A stretch of DNA of 64,000 nucleotides from Alphaproteobacteria bacterium (GTDB taxonomy: Bacteria; Pseudomonadota; Alphaproteobacteria; UBA7985; JAUIBT01), in the NCBI GenBank assembly GCA_030428565.1, contig JAUIDR010000006.1, forward strand, positions 22,364 through 86,363. Direction: 5' to 3'. The notes under the pieces were generated by a model that did no database searches, was not told where the DNA came from, and saw only the letters and a program-made list of their open reading frames with translations. This document shows positions 52,326-62,012 of the stretch, piece by piece. The position numbers and the translations under genes are program-made. The first letter of the stretch is position 1; each line of letters opens with the position of its first letter.

Positions 52326-53846
52326 ATGGCTGCTTTGCTAGAAATGCGCCAAATCACCAAGACATTTCCTGGTGTTCGAGCGCTAGATCAGGTCAGCTTC
52401 AGTGTCGAAGAAGGCGAAATTCACGCATTAGTGGGCGAAAATGGCGCTGGCAAGTCGACCTTGATGAAGGTGCTGTCTGGCATCTATCCCTTCGGCTCTT
52501 ACGAGGGCGAAATCCACTATGCAGGCCAGCTCGCAAGCTTTAACGGCATCAAGGACAGCGAGCGCCAGGGCATCATCATTATTCACCAAGAGCTGGCTTT
52601 GGTGCCGCTCTTGTCGATTGCAGAAAACATTTTTCTTGGCAACGAGTGCGCCACAGCCGGCATCATAAGCTGGCACGATGCTTTCACTCGTACCGAGACC
52701 TTGTTGAAGAAGGTTGGTCTCACTGAGGCGCCATCAACCAAAGTGGACAAGCTGGGCGTCGGTAAGCAGCAGTTGGTTGAGATCGCCAAAGCCTTGTCGA
52801 AAGAAGTTCGCTTGTTGATTTTGGACGAGCCTACCGCAGCCTTGAGCGAAGCCGACAGCCAAGCGCTCTTGGATCTGATTTTGGAGCTTAAGACCCAAGG
52901 GGTGACCTCCATCATTATCAGTCACAAGCTGAACGAGGTGCGGCGTGTCGCTGATACCATCACGGTTTTGCGCGATGGCGCAACCGTCTCTACCATTGAT
53001 GCGCGCGGTCGTGACATCAGCGAGGATCGCATCGTGCGCGACATGGTTGGCCGCGATATGGCGCACCGCTACCCAGACCGCGAACGGCGCGCAGGCGAGA
53101 TCTTGTTTGACGTTTCAAATTGGAACGTAACCCATCCAGAGCACACCGACCGCAGTGTCGTTAAGGACGTGAGCTTTCATGTAAGAGCGGGTGAAGTGGT
53201 TGGCATCGCTGGCTTGATGGGCGCAGGGCGGACAGAATTGGCCATGAGCCTCTTTGGTCACTCATACGGTCGCAATATAACCGGCCAAGCGCGTTTGATG
53301 GGCAAGGAGCTGAATTTGTCCAGCGTGCCCAGCGCCATCAAAGGAGGCTTGGCCTACGTTACCGAAGACCGCAAAGAGCTGGGCCTGATCATCGAAGAGC
53401 CCATCCACCGCAACATCACGCTGGCCAATTTGCCCAAAATCGCGCGGGCCGGGATCTTGGACTCTTCGCAAGAAGCGCAGGTGGCCGAAGATTACCGCAA
53501 GGCAATGAATATCCGCACGCCCAGCGTCTTCCAGAAGGTCATGAACCTGTCTGGCGGCAACCAGCAGAAGGTCGTGCTGTCAAAGTGGCTCTTCACCGAC
53601 CCGCAAGTGCTGATTTTGGACGAGCCCACGCGCGGCATTGACGTCGGAGCCAAGTTCGAAATTTACAACATTATCAACGATCTGTCTCGCGAGGGGCGGG
53701 GCGTGATCATGATCTCTTCCGAGATGTCTGAGCTGTTGGGTATGTGCGATCGCATCTACGTCATGAACGAAGGCGCTTTCGTTGGAGAGCTGACCGCAGA
53801 CGAAGCAAGCCAAGAGCGCATCATGTCGCTGATTGTAACAGAATAG
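52326..53846 (+). CDS. gguA: Monosaccharide ABC transporter ATP-binding protein, GguA type
   Basis: A 506-residue duplicated ABC ATPase. The first half has Walker [10 protein letters not shown] (about residues 38-46) and Walker [12 protein letters not shown]; the second half has a degenerate Walker A (GLMGAGRTE) and intact signature [15 protein letters not shown] with [11 protein letters not shown]. That pattern of one degenerate site is normal for sugar importers of the Rbs/Xyl/Ggu type. It follows the chvE gene by 92 bases and precedes the permease by 14. Confidence 0.9.
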   Translation: MAALLEMRQITKTFPGVRALDQVSFSVEEGEIHALVGENGAGKSTLMKVLSGIYPFGSYEGEIHYAGQLASFNGIKDSERQGIIIIHQELALVPLLSIAENIFLGNECATAGIISWHDAFTRTETLLKKVGLTEAPSTKVDKLGVGKQQLVEIAKALSKEVRLLILDEPTAALSEADSQALLDLILELKTQGVTSIIISHKLNEVRRVADTITVLRDGATVSTIDARGRDISEDRIVRDMVGRDMAHRYPDRERRAGEILFDVSNWNVTHPEHTDRSVVKDVSFHVRAGEVVGIAGLMGAGRTELAMSLFGHSYGRNITGQARLMGKELNLSSVPSAIKGGLAYVTEDRKELGLIIEEPIHRNITLANLPKIARAGILDSSQEAQVAEDYRKAMNIRTPSVFQKVMNLSGGNQQKVVLSKWLFTDPQVLILDEPTRGIDVGAKFEIYNIINDLSREGRGVIMISSEMSELLGMCDRIYVMNEGAFVGELTADEASQERIMSLIVTE

Positions 53847-53860
53847 CAAGGGGACGGAAA

Positions 53861-55069
53861 ATGTCGGGAACCTTCTCACAAGACCAAGAACAAGAACAAA
53901 GCGCCAAGGCCTCCCTTGGTCACTACTTGATCACCCATATGCGCGAATACGGCCTACTCTTTGCGCTGATAGCCATCATGGTTTTCTTTCAAATTGTCAC
54001 CGATGGGACGCTGATGAAACCCATCAACATCACCAACCTGGTGTTGCAAAACTCTTACATCATCATCATGGCCTTGGGCATGCTGGTGGTAATCGTTGGC
54101 GGCAACATCGACCTGTCGGTCGGGTCGGTCATGGGCTTTGTTGGTGCGCTGGCTGCGGTGATGATAGTCAAGTGGCACTGGAGCGTTGAACAAACCATTG
54201 TGGCTTGTTTGGGCTGTGGAATTTTGATTGGTGCGGCGCAAGGCTATTGGGTGGCTTACTGGAAGATTCCGTCTTTCATCGTAACTTTGGCGGGCATGTT
54301 GGTGTTCCGCGGTGCCTCGCTGTGGCTCCTAGAGGGCCAATCCATCGGTCCCTTCCCGCGTTCGTTCCAATCCCTGTCCACGGGCTTCATCCCTGACTTT
54401 TTCGGCGTCGGTCGTCCGAACATGACCGCGTTGGCTGCTGGGGCTCTGATTGTTGCGGTTGTGCTCTACCTGGGCTTGGCCAAGCGCAGTCGCAATCGTC
54501 GCTACGGTATCACCGACGAGCCCATGGCGTTTTTCACGGTGCGCAATGCCATTATCGCCGGCGCCATCATGTTCTTGGTCTACTCCTTGTCCACCTTCCG
54601 CGGCTTGCCCAACGTATTGATTACCATGGGCGTTTTGACCATCGTCTATGCCTTCTTGACGGAGCAAACCACCTTGGGTCGGCGCATCTATGCTTTGGGC
54701 GGTAACGCCAAAGCCGCCAAGCTGTCTGGCGTGCCAACCGAGCGCTTGACCTTCCTAACCTTCGTCAACATGGGCTTCTTGGCGGCCCTGGCTGGCTTGA
54801 TCTTTGCTGCACGATTGAACACTGCGACCCCCAAAGCGGGTTTTGCGCTCGAACTCGACGTTATCGCGGCGGTGTTTATTGGCGGTGCCTCCATGTCTGG
54901 TGGCGTTGGCACCATCATGGGCGCAGTGGTCGGCGCCTTTATCATGGGCGTTATGAACAATGGCATGTCGATCATGGGCATAGGTATTGATTATCAGCAA
55001 ATAATCAAAGGCTTAGTGCTTTTGGCTGCCGTTATTTTCGATGTCTACAACAAGCAAAAGCAAGGCTAG
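53861..55069 (+). CDS. gguB: Monosaccharide ABC transporter permease, GguB type
   Basis: From ATG 53861 (after AAGGGGACGG) the gene encodes 402 residues with about ten membrane segments. VIVGGNIDLSVGSVMGFVGA and VFIGGASMSGGVGTIMGAVVGA are hallmarks of carbohydrate uptake permeases of the RbsC/XylH group. A longer frame from 53744 begins within the ATPase gene and is rejected. It forms the membrane channel with the GguA ATPase. Confidence 0.9.
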   Translation: MSGTFSQDQEQEQSAKASLGHYLITHMREYGLLFALIAIMVFFQIVTDGTLMKPINITNLVLQNSYIIIMALGMLVVIVGGNIDLSVGSVMGFVGALAAVMIVKWHWSVEQTIVACLGCGILIGAAQGYWVAYWKIPSFIVTLAGMLVFRGASLWLLEGQSIGPFPRSFQSLSTGFIPDFFGVGRPNMTALAAGALIVAVVLYLGLAKRSRNRRYGITDEPMAFFTVRNAIIAGAIMFLVYSLSTFRGLPNVLITMGVLTIVYAFLTEQTTLGRRIYALGGNAKAAKLSGVPTERLTFLTFVNMGFLAALAGLIFAARLNTATPKAGFALELDVIAAVFIGGASMSGGVGTIMGAVVGAFIMGVMNNGMSIMGIGIDYQQIIKGLVLLAAVIFDVYNKQKQG

Positions 55070-55104
55070 TTCGGCCAAAGAGCATCAGCACCGCTGGGTC
55101 GCTA

Positions 55105-55128
55105 AGGCCCTGCTTTGGGGCAGGGCCT
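55105..55128 (+). terminator. Hairpin after the sugar transporter genes
   Basis: AGGCCCTGC (55105-55113) and GCAGGGCCT (55120-55128) form a perfect nine-base stem with a six-base loop, 36 bases after the permease stop. There is no T tract after it, so it is better read as a partial terminator or RNA-stabilising hairpin that separates transporter and enzyme messages. Confidence 0.45.
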
Positions 55129-55214
55129 ACAGCTGAGGCTGGCCGCTTGCCACCGCGTTCACGCCGCGGCGCTCGCAACACAAATGCGCAGCCTGCTCTG
55201 CCTAGGAGGAAGAA

Positions 55215-56957
55215 ATGAGTTTCAAACCAGCAACTTGGCCTCGAAAGCTTCGCTCGCAAGAGTGGTACGGCGGCACATCACGGGATTCGATTTATCACCG
55301 CGGTTGGCTCAAAAATCAGGGCTACCCGCACGATCTTTTTGACGGTCGCCCGGTGATTGGGATCCTCAACACCTGGTCCGAGCTAACGCCTTGCAACGGG
55401 CATTTGCGTGAGCTGGCGGAAAAGGTCAAGGCAGGCGTTTGGGAAGCGGGCGGCTTTCCTCTGGAAGTGCCGGTATTTTCCGCTTCTGAAAATACCTTTC
55501 GCCCGACCGCTATGATGTATCGCAACCTGGCAGCCATGGCGGTCGAGGAGACCATGCGCGCGCAGCCAATCGACGGTGCCGTCTTGCTGGTCGGTTGCGA
55601 TAAGACCACGCCCAGCCTGCTGATGGGCGCGGCCTCTACAGATTTGCCCTCTATTGTCGTGACTGGCGGTCCCATGTTGAACGGCTGGTTCCAGGGCGAG
55701 CGGGTTGGAGCAGGGACGCATCTTTGGCGCTTCTCGGAGGCTGTCAAGGCGGGCGAAATGAGCCAGGAAGAATTTGTCGCCGCTGAAGAAGCTGTGACCC
55801 GCTCGTCCGGCACTTGTAACACCATGGGCACGGCCTCCACCATGGCCAGCATGGCCGAGGCGCTGGGTATGGCATTTTCGGGCAACGCCGCAATTCCTGC
55901 CGTAGACTCGCGTCGTCGTGTCATGGCGCAATTGACGGGGCGCCGCATTGTTCAAATGGTCAAAGACGACCTCAAGCCGTCTGACATTATGACCAAAGCC
56001 GCGTTTGAAAATGCGATCCGAACCAACGGGGCGATTGGTGGCTCGACCAATGCGGTGATCCACTTGATGGCCATGGCGGGCCGGGTCGGCGTCGATTTGA
56101 GTTTGGATGATTGGGACCGGCTGGGTCGGGACGTTCCAACGGTGGTCAATTTGCAGCCATCGGGCAAATACCTGATGGAAGAGTTTTTCTATGCTGGCGG
56201 CCTGCCGGTGGTCATCAAGCGCCTTGGTGAGGCTGGCCTTTTGAACAAAGAGGCGCTTACGGTATCGGGCCACAGCATATGGGACGAGGTCAAAGAGGCG
56301 CAAAACTGGAACGATGATGTCATTCTGCCGGTTGAAAAGGCGCTGACACAACAGGGCGGCATTGCAGTCTTGCGGGGAAATTTGGCTCCAAATGGCGCGG
56401 TCGTCAAACCTTCTGCCGCCAGTGCACACCTGATGAAACACAGGGGCCGTGCCGTGGTGTTCGAGGACATCGACGACTACAAATCCAAGATCAACGACGA
56501 AGACTTGGACATCGACGAGACCTGCATCATGGTGCTGAAGATGTGCGGCCCGCGCGGCTATCCCGGCATGTCGGAGGTCGGTAACATGGGCCTGCCGCCC
56601 AAAGTGCTGCGCAAGGGCATCACAGATATGGTGCGCATTTCTGATGCGCGCATGTCCGGCACAGCCTATGGCACAGTGGTCTTGCATACGGCACCGGAAG
56701 CGGCGCGCGGCGGACCCTTAGCCATCGTGCAAGATGGCGACATGATCGAAGTTGATGTTGCCGCACGCCGCATTCATTTGGACGTGCCTGAGGCAGAAAT
56801 CGAGCGTCGTTTGACGGCTTGGACTTGCCCAGAGCAGCCGCCGACCAGTGGCTACGCCAAGCTGTTCTACGACCATGTGGAAGGCGCAGATACCGGTGCT
56901 GATTTCGACTTCCTGCGCGGCTGTCGCGGGGCAGAAGTTCCTAAGGATTCACACTGA
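55215..56957 (+). CDS. IlvD/Edd family dehydratase, L-arabinonate (and D-galactonate) dehydratase type
   Basis: A 580-residue Fe-S dehydratase. The three [2Fe-2S] cysteines are Cys60 (LTPCNG), Cys128 (VGCDKT) and Cys201 (SGTCNTMG), the same spacing as in rhizobial L-arabinonate dehydratase, which also accepts D-galactonate and D-fuconate. With a 1-dehydrogenase and a lactonase in the same cluster it would convert the sugar acid to the 2-keto-3-deoxy acid. No separate enolase-type galactonate dehydratase is present, so one enzyme may serve both sugars. Branched-chain amino acid biosynthesis (IlvD) is unlikely in this context. Confidence 0.88.
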   Translation: MSFKPATWPRKLRSQEWYGGTSRDSIYHRGWLKNQGYPHDLFDGRPVIGILNTWSELTPCNGHLRELAEKVKAGVWEAGGFPLEVPVFSASENTFRPTAMMYRNLAAMAVEETMRAQPIDGAVLLVGCDKTTPSLLMGAASTDLPSIVVTGGPMLNGWFQGERVGAGTHLWRFSEAVKAGEMSQEEFVAAEEAVTRSSGTCNTMGTASTMASMAEALGMAFSGNAAIPAVDSRRRVMAQLTGRRIVQMVKDDLKPSDIMTKAAFENAIRTNGAIGGSTNAVIHLMAMAGRVGVDLSLDDWDRLGRDVPTVVNLQPSGKYLMEEFFYAGGLPVVIKRLGEAGLLNKEALTVSGHSIWDEVKEAQNWNDDVILPVEKALTQQGGIAVLRGNLAPNGAVVKPSAASAHLMKHRGRAVVFEDIDDYKSKINDEDLDIDETCIMVLKMCGPRGYPGMSEVGNMGLPPKVLRKGITDMVRISDARMSGTAYGTVVLHTAPEAARGGPLAIVQDGDMIEVDVAARRIHLDVPEAEIERRLTAWTCPEQPPTSGYAKLFYDHVEGADTGADFDFLRGCRGAEVPKDSH

Positions 56958-57907
56958 TGACCGGCGCACCGTCCCTTAAAAAAGTGGCATTGGTCGGGAT
57001 CGGCAAGATCGCTATTGATCAGCACGTTCCCGCCTTGGCCGCGAGCCCCGTTTGGCAGCTTGAGGCGACTGTGTCGCGCAGCGGCCGTGTAGAAGGCGTT
57101 GCTGCATATGACGATTTTGAGCGCTTGCTCGAAGAACGGCCTGACATAGAGGTGGTGTCTTTGTGCCTGCCCCCCGTGCCACGCTTTGACTATGCGGCCC
57201 AGGCTTTGAAGGCCGGGCGTCATGTCATGTTGGAAAAACCCCCGGGCGCCACCTTGAGCGAGTGCCACGAACTGGAAGCACTGGCTCGCAGGCAGGGTGT
57301 TGCTCTCTACGCAAGTTGGCATTCGCGCGAAGCTGCTTGCGTGAGAGAAGCCAAGCGCTGGTTGGCAGACAAGACGCTTCATCGCTTGCAAGTCACCTGG
57401 AAAGAAGATGTGCGCCGTTGGCATCCCGGGCAGGATTGGATCTGGCAACCTGGGGGGCTGGGGGTCTTTGATCCCGGCATCAACGCCTTGTCGATTTTGA
57501 CCGAGATTGCGCCTGAGGCCTTGCATCTAAACGCGGCTCACCTGTTGGTTCCAAGCAATCGCCAAACGCCCATTGCAGCGCAACTCCAGTTTCAGGCCGC
57601 CAGCGGAGCCGCTGTGTCTGCGGACTTTGATTGGCGGCAAGAGGGTGAACAGATCTGGACAATTGCGATCGAGACCGATGCGGGCAACCTGACCCTATTG
57701 GAAGGCGGTGCGCGCATGGTGGTGGATGGCGCTGAGATCGACACCAGCGCCGAGGCACCCTTGGGCGACGAATACCCACGGCTCTATGCCAACATGGCAG
57801 CTTTGGTTTCCACAGGATCCATCGACATGGATTTGGCACCCCTGCGCCATGTGGCGGATGCTTTCACGCTGGGCGAGCGAAGGCTGGTCGCTGCCTTCGA
57901 CTGGTGA
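56957..57907 (+). CDS. Gfo/Idh/MocA sugar 1-dehydrogenase (D-galactose / L-arabinose)
   Basis: A 316-residue enzyme with NAD(P)-binding VALVGIGKIAIDQHVPAL near residue 11 and the catalytic lysine in LEKPPGAT. The pattern resembles D-galactose 1-dehydrogenase and L-arabinose 1-dehydrogenase of this family, which oxidise the anomeric carbon to a lactone. This is the first step of both pathways encoded here. The start ATG shares one base with the dehydratase stop. Confidence 0.83.
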   Translation: MTGAPSLKKVALVGIGKIAIDQHVPALAASPVWQLEATVSRSGRVEGVAAYDDFERLLEERPDIEVVSLCLPPVPRFDYAAQALKAGRHVMLEKPPGATLSECHELEALARRQGVALYASWHSREAACVREAKRWLADKTLHRLQVTWKEDVRRWHPGQDWIWQPGGLGVFDPGINALSILTEIAPEALHLNAAHLLVPSNRQTPIAAQLQFQAASGAAVSADFDWRQEGEQIWTIAIETDAGNLTLLEGGARMVVDGAEIDTSAEAPLGDEYPRLYANMAALVSTGSIDMDLAPLRHVADAFTLGERRLVAAFDW

Positions 57908-58020
57908 TGGCCCCAGAGGGTTCAGCACCAAAATTTTCTCATCAGTCGCGCTTTGCTTTTACATGGGTCACCTTCAAGGGCTGGCAGCAGGCGCAGACCA
58001 ACGACTTGTAAGGAGTGATC

Positions 58021-58935
58021 ATGGATCATTTGACCGGCATTTTGCCCGTAGCCCCAACGCCATTTCGTGCGGACGGCAGCCTGGATCTGCCCTCTATGCG
58101 CCGGGTCTTGGACTGCCTGATCGACCAAGGCGTCGATGCGATTTGTATCCTGGCCAACTATTCCGAGCAGTTCTTGCTCTCTGATGAAGAGCGCGCCGTC
58201 CTGACCCGCTGTTGTTTGGAGCATGTCGCAGGGCGGGTGCCCGTGATCGTGACGGTCAGCCACTTTGCGACCCACATCGTTGTCGAGCGCGCCAAAGAGG
58301 CTCAAGCAATGGGCGCCGCCATGGTGATGATGATGCCGCCCTACCACGGTGTCGGATTGGTGCCTGGCGAGGCAGGTATCTATGAACATTTCGAGGCCGT
58401 GAATGGCGCAATTTCCATCCCGATCATGGTGCAAGACGCTCCGCTATCCGGGGTCAGTCTGTCGGTGCCGCTTCTTGCCCGCATGGCTCGAGAGATGGAG
58501 AACCTCAGTTATTTTAAGATAGAAACGCCCTTTGCCGCCGATAAGTTGGCGGCACTGATTGAGGCGGGCGGCGCGCATATTCACGGCCCTTTCGATGGCG
58601 AAGAAGCTGTCACCTTGCTAGCGGATTTGGACGCCGGAGCGACGGGCACTATGACCTCTGCGCTGCAGCCAGAGAAAATTCGCCCCATAGTCACTTCGTA
58701 TCTGGCTGGAGACCAGGCCGCTGCCCTAGAGCAATGGCGCATCTGCTTGCCATTGATCAACCACGAAAACCGGCAATGCGGATTGCGCGCAGCCAAAGTC
58801 GTTATGGCTGCCGGCGGGGTCATCGAGAGCGACGCTGTGCGCCATCCTCTCAAGCCAATGAGCGAGCGCAGCAAGGCACGCTTGCTTCAGTTGGCTGGGG
58901 AGCTGGATCTCATCGCAATGAAGTGGGGAAAGTAG
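58021..58935 (+). CDS. DHDPS-family L-2-keto-3-deoxyarabonate dehydratase-like protein
   Basis: A 304-residue dihydrodipicolinate synthase-family TIM barrel. The Schiff-base lysine is Lys166 in SYFKIETP. The usual active-site tyrosine motif YN-P is replaced by QDAP (residues 138-141), which separates it from true dihydrodipicolinate synthases and fits the 2-keto-3-deoxyarabonate dehydratases that yield 2-oxoglutarate semialdehyde. The next gene encodes the dehydrogenase for that product. ATG 58021 has AAGGAG at the best spacing; GTG 58015 is an alternative. Confidence 0.78.
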   Translation: MDHLTGILPVAPTPFRADGSLDLPSMRRVLDCLIDQGVDAICILANYSEQFLLSDEERAVLTRCCLEHVAGRVPVIVTVSHFATHIVVERAKEAQAMGAAMVMMMPPYHGVGLVPGEAGIYEHFEAVNGAISIPIMVQDAPLSGVSLSVPLLARMAREMENLSYFKIETPFAADKLAALIEAGGAHIHGPFDGEEAVTLLADLDAGATGTMTSALQPEKIRPIVTSYLAGDQAAALEQWRICLPLINHENRQCGLRAAKVVMAAGGVIESDAVRHPLKPMSERSKARLLQLAGELDLIAMKWGK

Positions 58936-58942
58936 CAGCACT

Positions 58943-60448
58943 ATGGCACAAGGGAACCATCTAATCGCTGGCGCTTGGCGCGATGGCGCGGCGCGCTTTT
59001 CATCCTCACCGGCAAGCGGCGCGCCCGCAAGCTATGCGCAAGGTGACGCCGACTTGGTCGATGCGGCCTGCCAAGCGGCTGAAGAAGCATTCTGGAGCTA
59101 CAGCGCCACCAGTCGAGAGCAACGCGCGGCCTTTTTGGAGGCCATCGCCGAAGAAATCGACGCCCGTGGCGCGGAAATTACGGCCACCGGCGTTGCAGAA
59201 ACCGGGCTGCCAGCGGCGCGCCTCGAAGGTGAGCGAGGGCGCACCACGGGGCAATTGCGCTTGTTTGCGACCCACATCCGCGATGGTGCCTATTTGGATT
59301 GTCGCCACGATCCAGCTTTGCCTGATCGTGCGCCCTTACCGCGCCCCGACATCCGCATGATGCAACGCCCGCTTGGGCCCGTCGCGATCTTTGGAGCGTC
59401 GAATTTTCCGTTAGCGTTTTCGACCGCAGGCGGCGACACGGCCTCAGCCTTGGCTGCTGGCTGTCCGGTCGTGGTCAAAGGCCACGAAGCGCACCCAGGG
59501 ACCGCCGAGCTGGTGGCTGAGGCTATCCTGGCGGCGATTTTGCGTTGCGGCTTGCATCCTGGCACATTCAGCCTGGTTCACGGCGGCAGTCATGAGGTTG
59601 GCGGCGCCCTCGTCCGCCATCCCTTGATCCAAGCTGTGGGATTTACAGGGTCGTTGGGTGCTGGCAGGGCACTGTTCAATCTCTGCGCCCAACGCCCGGT
59701 TCCAATCCCCTTTTTCGGCGAGCTTGGTTCTGTCAATCCCATGTTCTTGTTGCCCGGAGCCCTCGCCGCGCGCGCTCAAAGCATGGCCGAAGGCTGGGCG
59801 GCGTCCTTGACGATGGGCGCTGGACAATTTTGCACCAACCCCGGCCTGCTGATTGCTCTGGAAAGCCCAGAGACCGAGGCCTTTGTGCAGGCGGCATCGC
59901 AGGCTCTAGCAAAGGTCGGCAGCCAAACCATGCTGACGGATGGTGTTGCCCAGGCCTTCCGCGATGGACGTGACCGAGTGGCGAAAAGCGCCGGTGTTCG
60001 GGAGGTCATGACCAGCGTCTGCGATTTGCGCACGGCGACGCCCTACTTATATGCAACCTCCGGCGCGGCTTGGCTCGCCAATCAAGAGCTGGCAGAGGAG
60101 GTCTTTGGTCCTTTGGGTTTGATTGTCAAAGTACAAAGTCTGGATGAAATGCTGAGCGTTGCTGGCAGCTTGCAGGGTCAGTTGACCGCCACCTTGCAGA
60201 TGGAAGAGAGCGATACAGATTTGGCAAGACAGCTAATGCCAATCTTGGAACGCAAGGCTGGGCGGCTTCTCACTAACGGCTTCCCGACCGGCGTTGAAGT
60301 TTGTGATGCCATGATCCACGGCGGGCCCTATCCGGCATCGACGAACTTTGGGGCGACGTCAGTCGGTACCTTGGCAATTCGCCGCTTTCTTCGACCCGTG
60401 AGCTACCAAAATATGCCGCAAGCGCTTCTGCCTGCGGATCTTGTCTAG
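58943..60448 (+). CDS. 2-oxoglutarate semialdehyde (2,5-dioxovalerate) dehydrogenase, KGSADH type
   Basis: A 501-residue aldehyde dehydrogenase of the KGSADH branch, marked by FGASNFPLAFSTAGGDTASA in place of the common PWNFP region and by GHEAHPGTAELVA. Nucleophile Cys297 lies in GQFCTNPG. It oxidises the semialdehyde to 2-oxoglutarate, the last step of the non-phosphorylating arabinose route. It starts seven bases after the dehydratase-like gene. The gene at 1945 is a distinct, unrelated-position isoenzyme. Confidence 0.85.
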   Translation: MAQGNHLIAGAWRDGAARFSSSPASGAPASYAQGDADLVDAACQAAEEAFWSYSATSREQRAAFLEAIAEEIDARGAEITATGVAETGLPAARLEGERGRTTGQLRLFATHIRDGAYLDCRHDPALPDRAPLPRPDIRMMQRPLGPVAIFGASNFPLAFSTAGGDTASALAAGCPVVVKGHEAHPGTAELVAEAILAAILRCGLHPGTFSLVHGGSHEVGGALVRHPLIQAVGFTGSLGAGRALFNLCAQRPVPIPFFGELGSVNPMFLLPGALAARAQSMAEGWAASLTMGAGQFCTNPGLLIALESPETEAFVQAASQALAKVGSQTMLTDGVAQAFRDGRDRVAKSAGVREVMTSVCDLRTATPYLYATSGAAWLANQELAEEVFGPLGLIVKVQSLDEMLSVAGSLQGQLTATLQMEESDTDLARQLMPILERKAGRLLTNGFPTGVEVCDAMIHGGPYPASTNFGATSVGTLAIRRFLRPVSYQNMPQALLPADLV

Positions 60449-60456
60449 GGGGCGCT

Positions 60457-61410
60457 ATGTCAGCCCCAAACCGAATGGGCTATGAGCCTGCCGATGTTTG
60501 GCTGGCGGTGGACTGGGGAACGTCAAATCTTCGCCTTTGGGTGATGACGTCTGACAAAGCCATCGTTGCGTCTTTGGGTTCCGACCAGGGCATGGGGCGT
60601 CTGGCACCCCAAGAATTCGAGCCAGCTTTGTTGGCTTTGGCGGAGCCTTATTTGCAGGCAGGGCGCTGCCACCCGGTGGTGATTTGCGGTATGGCGGGCG
60701 CCCGGCAAGGTTGGGTCGAAGCCCCGTATCAGCAGGTCCCCTGTGCGCCAGTCGGGCAGGGCTTGCAAGAAGTAGTGTGCCAAGACCCGCGCCTTTGCGT
60801 GTCCATTCTTCCCGGCTTGTCGCAAGAGGCGCCCTACGATGTCATGCGCGGCGAGGAGACCCAGATCGCCGGTTTCCTGTCATGCGAGCCTGATTTCGGC
60901 GGTTTGGTCTGCATGCCGGGCAGTCATACGAAATGGGTGACGTTGAAGCGTGGTTTGGTTCAGCACTTTACCACCGCTTTGACGGGCGAGTTGTTTTCTT
61001 TGCTCGCGAGCCAATCCATTCTGCGGCACTCTATGAGCGACGGTTGGCACGAGCCCAGCTTTTTGGCGGGTCTGGAAGAGGGCTTTGACCAGCCGGAAAA
61101 GCTGACTACATCTTTATTTGCAATCCGGGCGCAATCCTTGCTGGCGGCTAGCGAACCAGCGCAGGGCGGCCAAAGCGCGCGCCTCTCTGGCTTGCTGATT
61201 GGCCAAGAACTTGCCGCCCTTTCTAAGGTGTGGCAGCAGCACAACCTTGTTGTAATCGGAAGCCAGGACTTGGCCGCGACCTACGCCAGGGCTCTCGAGC
61301 ATTTGGGCCAACCCGTGCGTCAACTGCAGGGCGATGTCATGGCTCTAGCCGGTTTGTGTCAGGCCTATGAGCGCTTGCAGGAGCAGCGAACAGCGGGAGC
61401 CCAAAGATGA
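60457..61410 (+). CDS. dgoK: 2-dehydro-3-deoxygalactonokinase
   Basis: A 317-residue kinase opening with the phosphate-binding WLAVDWGTSNLRLWVM at residues 14-29, the DgoK signature, with CGMAGARQGWVEAPY near residue 75 and MPGSHTKWV further on. It phosphorylates 2-dehydro-3-deoxy-D-galactonate. The aldolase gene overlaps its end by four bases, so the two make the standard DgoKA pair of the De Ley-Doudoroff pathway. Confidence 0.9.
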   Translation: MSAPNRMGYEPADVWLAVDWGTSNLRLWVMTSDKAIVASLGSDQGMGRLAPQEFEPALLALAEPYLQAGRCHPVVICGMAGARQGWVEAPYQQVPCAPVGQGLQEVVCQDPRLCVSILPGLSQEAPYDVMRGEETQIAGFLSCEPDFGGLVCMPGSHTKWVTLKRGLVQHFTTALTGELFSLLASQSILRHSMSDGWHEPSFLAGLEEGFDQPEKLTTSLFAIRAQSLLAASEPAQGGQSARLSGLLIGQELAALSKVWQQHNLVVIGSQDLAATYARALEHLGQPVRQLQGDVMALAGLCQAYERLQEQRTAGAQR

Positions 61411-62012
61411 GTCGTGCAATTATTGCCATTTTGCGTGGCCTGGAGCCGCAAATGGCGGTCGCTGTGGGGGCGGTCTTGATCAGCTCTGGGATCAGGCGCA
61501 TCGAAGTGCCTTTGAATTCCCCTCGGCCCCTGGACAGCATCGCGAGCCTGGCGAAAGCCTATGGCGCTGAGGCTTTGATTGGCGCGGGAACGGTCTTGTG
61601 TGCAGATGATGTTGCGGCAGTTGCGCAAGCTGGCGGTCAATTGGTGGTATCTCCCCATGTCGATGCCAAGGTCATACGGGCGACCAAGGCGGCGGGCTTG
61701 CTGAGCTATCCTGGGGTTATGACCCCCAGCGAAGCCTTCGTTGCGCTTGAGGCTGGCGCGGATGCTCTGAAAATTTTTCCAGGTGAGATTGTCGGCCCGA
61801 AAGGCCTCAAAGCCATGGCCGCCGTTCTTCCAGGCGGGACGCAACTGTGGCCGGTAGGCGGGGTCGATGGCGATAGCCTTGCCGCTTGGCGCCAAGCCGG
61901 TGCAACTGGCGTCGGTGTTGGCGGAGCTTTGTTTCAACCCAGCGATGATCTGCAAACCCTAGAGCAAAAAGCAGCGAGGCTGGTCGCTTGCTATGACGCG
62001 GTGTGGTCATGA
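61407..62012 (+). CDS. dgoA: 2-dehydro-3-deoxy-6-phosphogalactonate aldolase
   Basis: A 201-residue class I KDPG/KDPGal aldolase. The Schiff-base lysine is Lys122 in LKIFPGE, the catalytic glutamate is Glu33 in IEVPLNSP, and GAGTVL (60-65) is the family's phosphate-side motif. It cleaves the phosphorylated keto acid to pyruvate and glyceraldehyde 3-phosphate. The sequence IEVPLNSP favours the galactonate-specific DgoA over the gluconate-type Eda. Confidence 0.9.
   Translation: MSRAIIAILRGLEPQMAVAVGAVLISSGIRRIEVPLNSPRPLDSIASLAKAYGAEALIGAGTVLCADDVAAVAQAGGQLVVSPHVDAKVIRATKAAGLLSYPGVMTPSEAFVALEAGADALKIFPGEIVGPKGLKAMAAVLPGGTQLWPVGGVDGDSLAAWRQAGATGVGVGGALFQPSDDLQTLEQKAARLVACYDAVWS

Noticed and set aside
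55215..56957. IlvD of branched-chain amino acid biosynthesis
   Set aside because: The cysteine spacing resembles sugar-acid dehydratases and the gene is embedded among galactose/arabinose oxidation genes.
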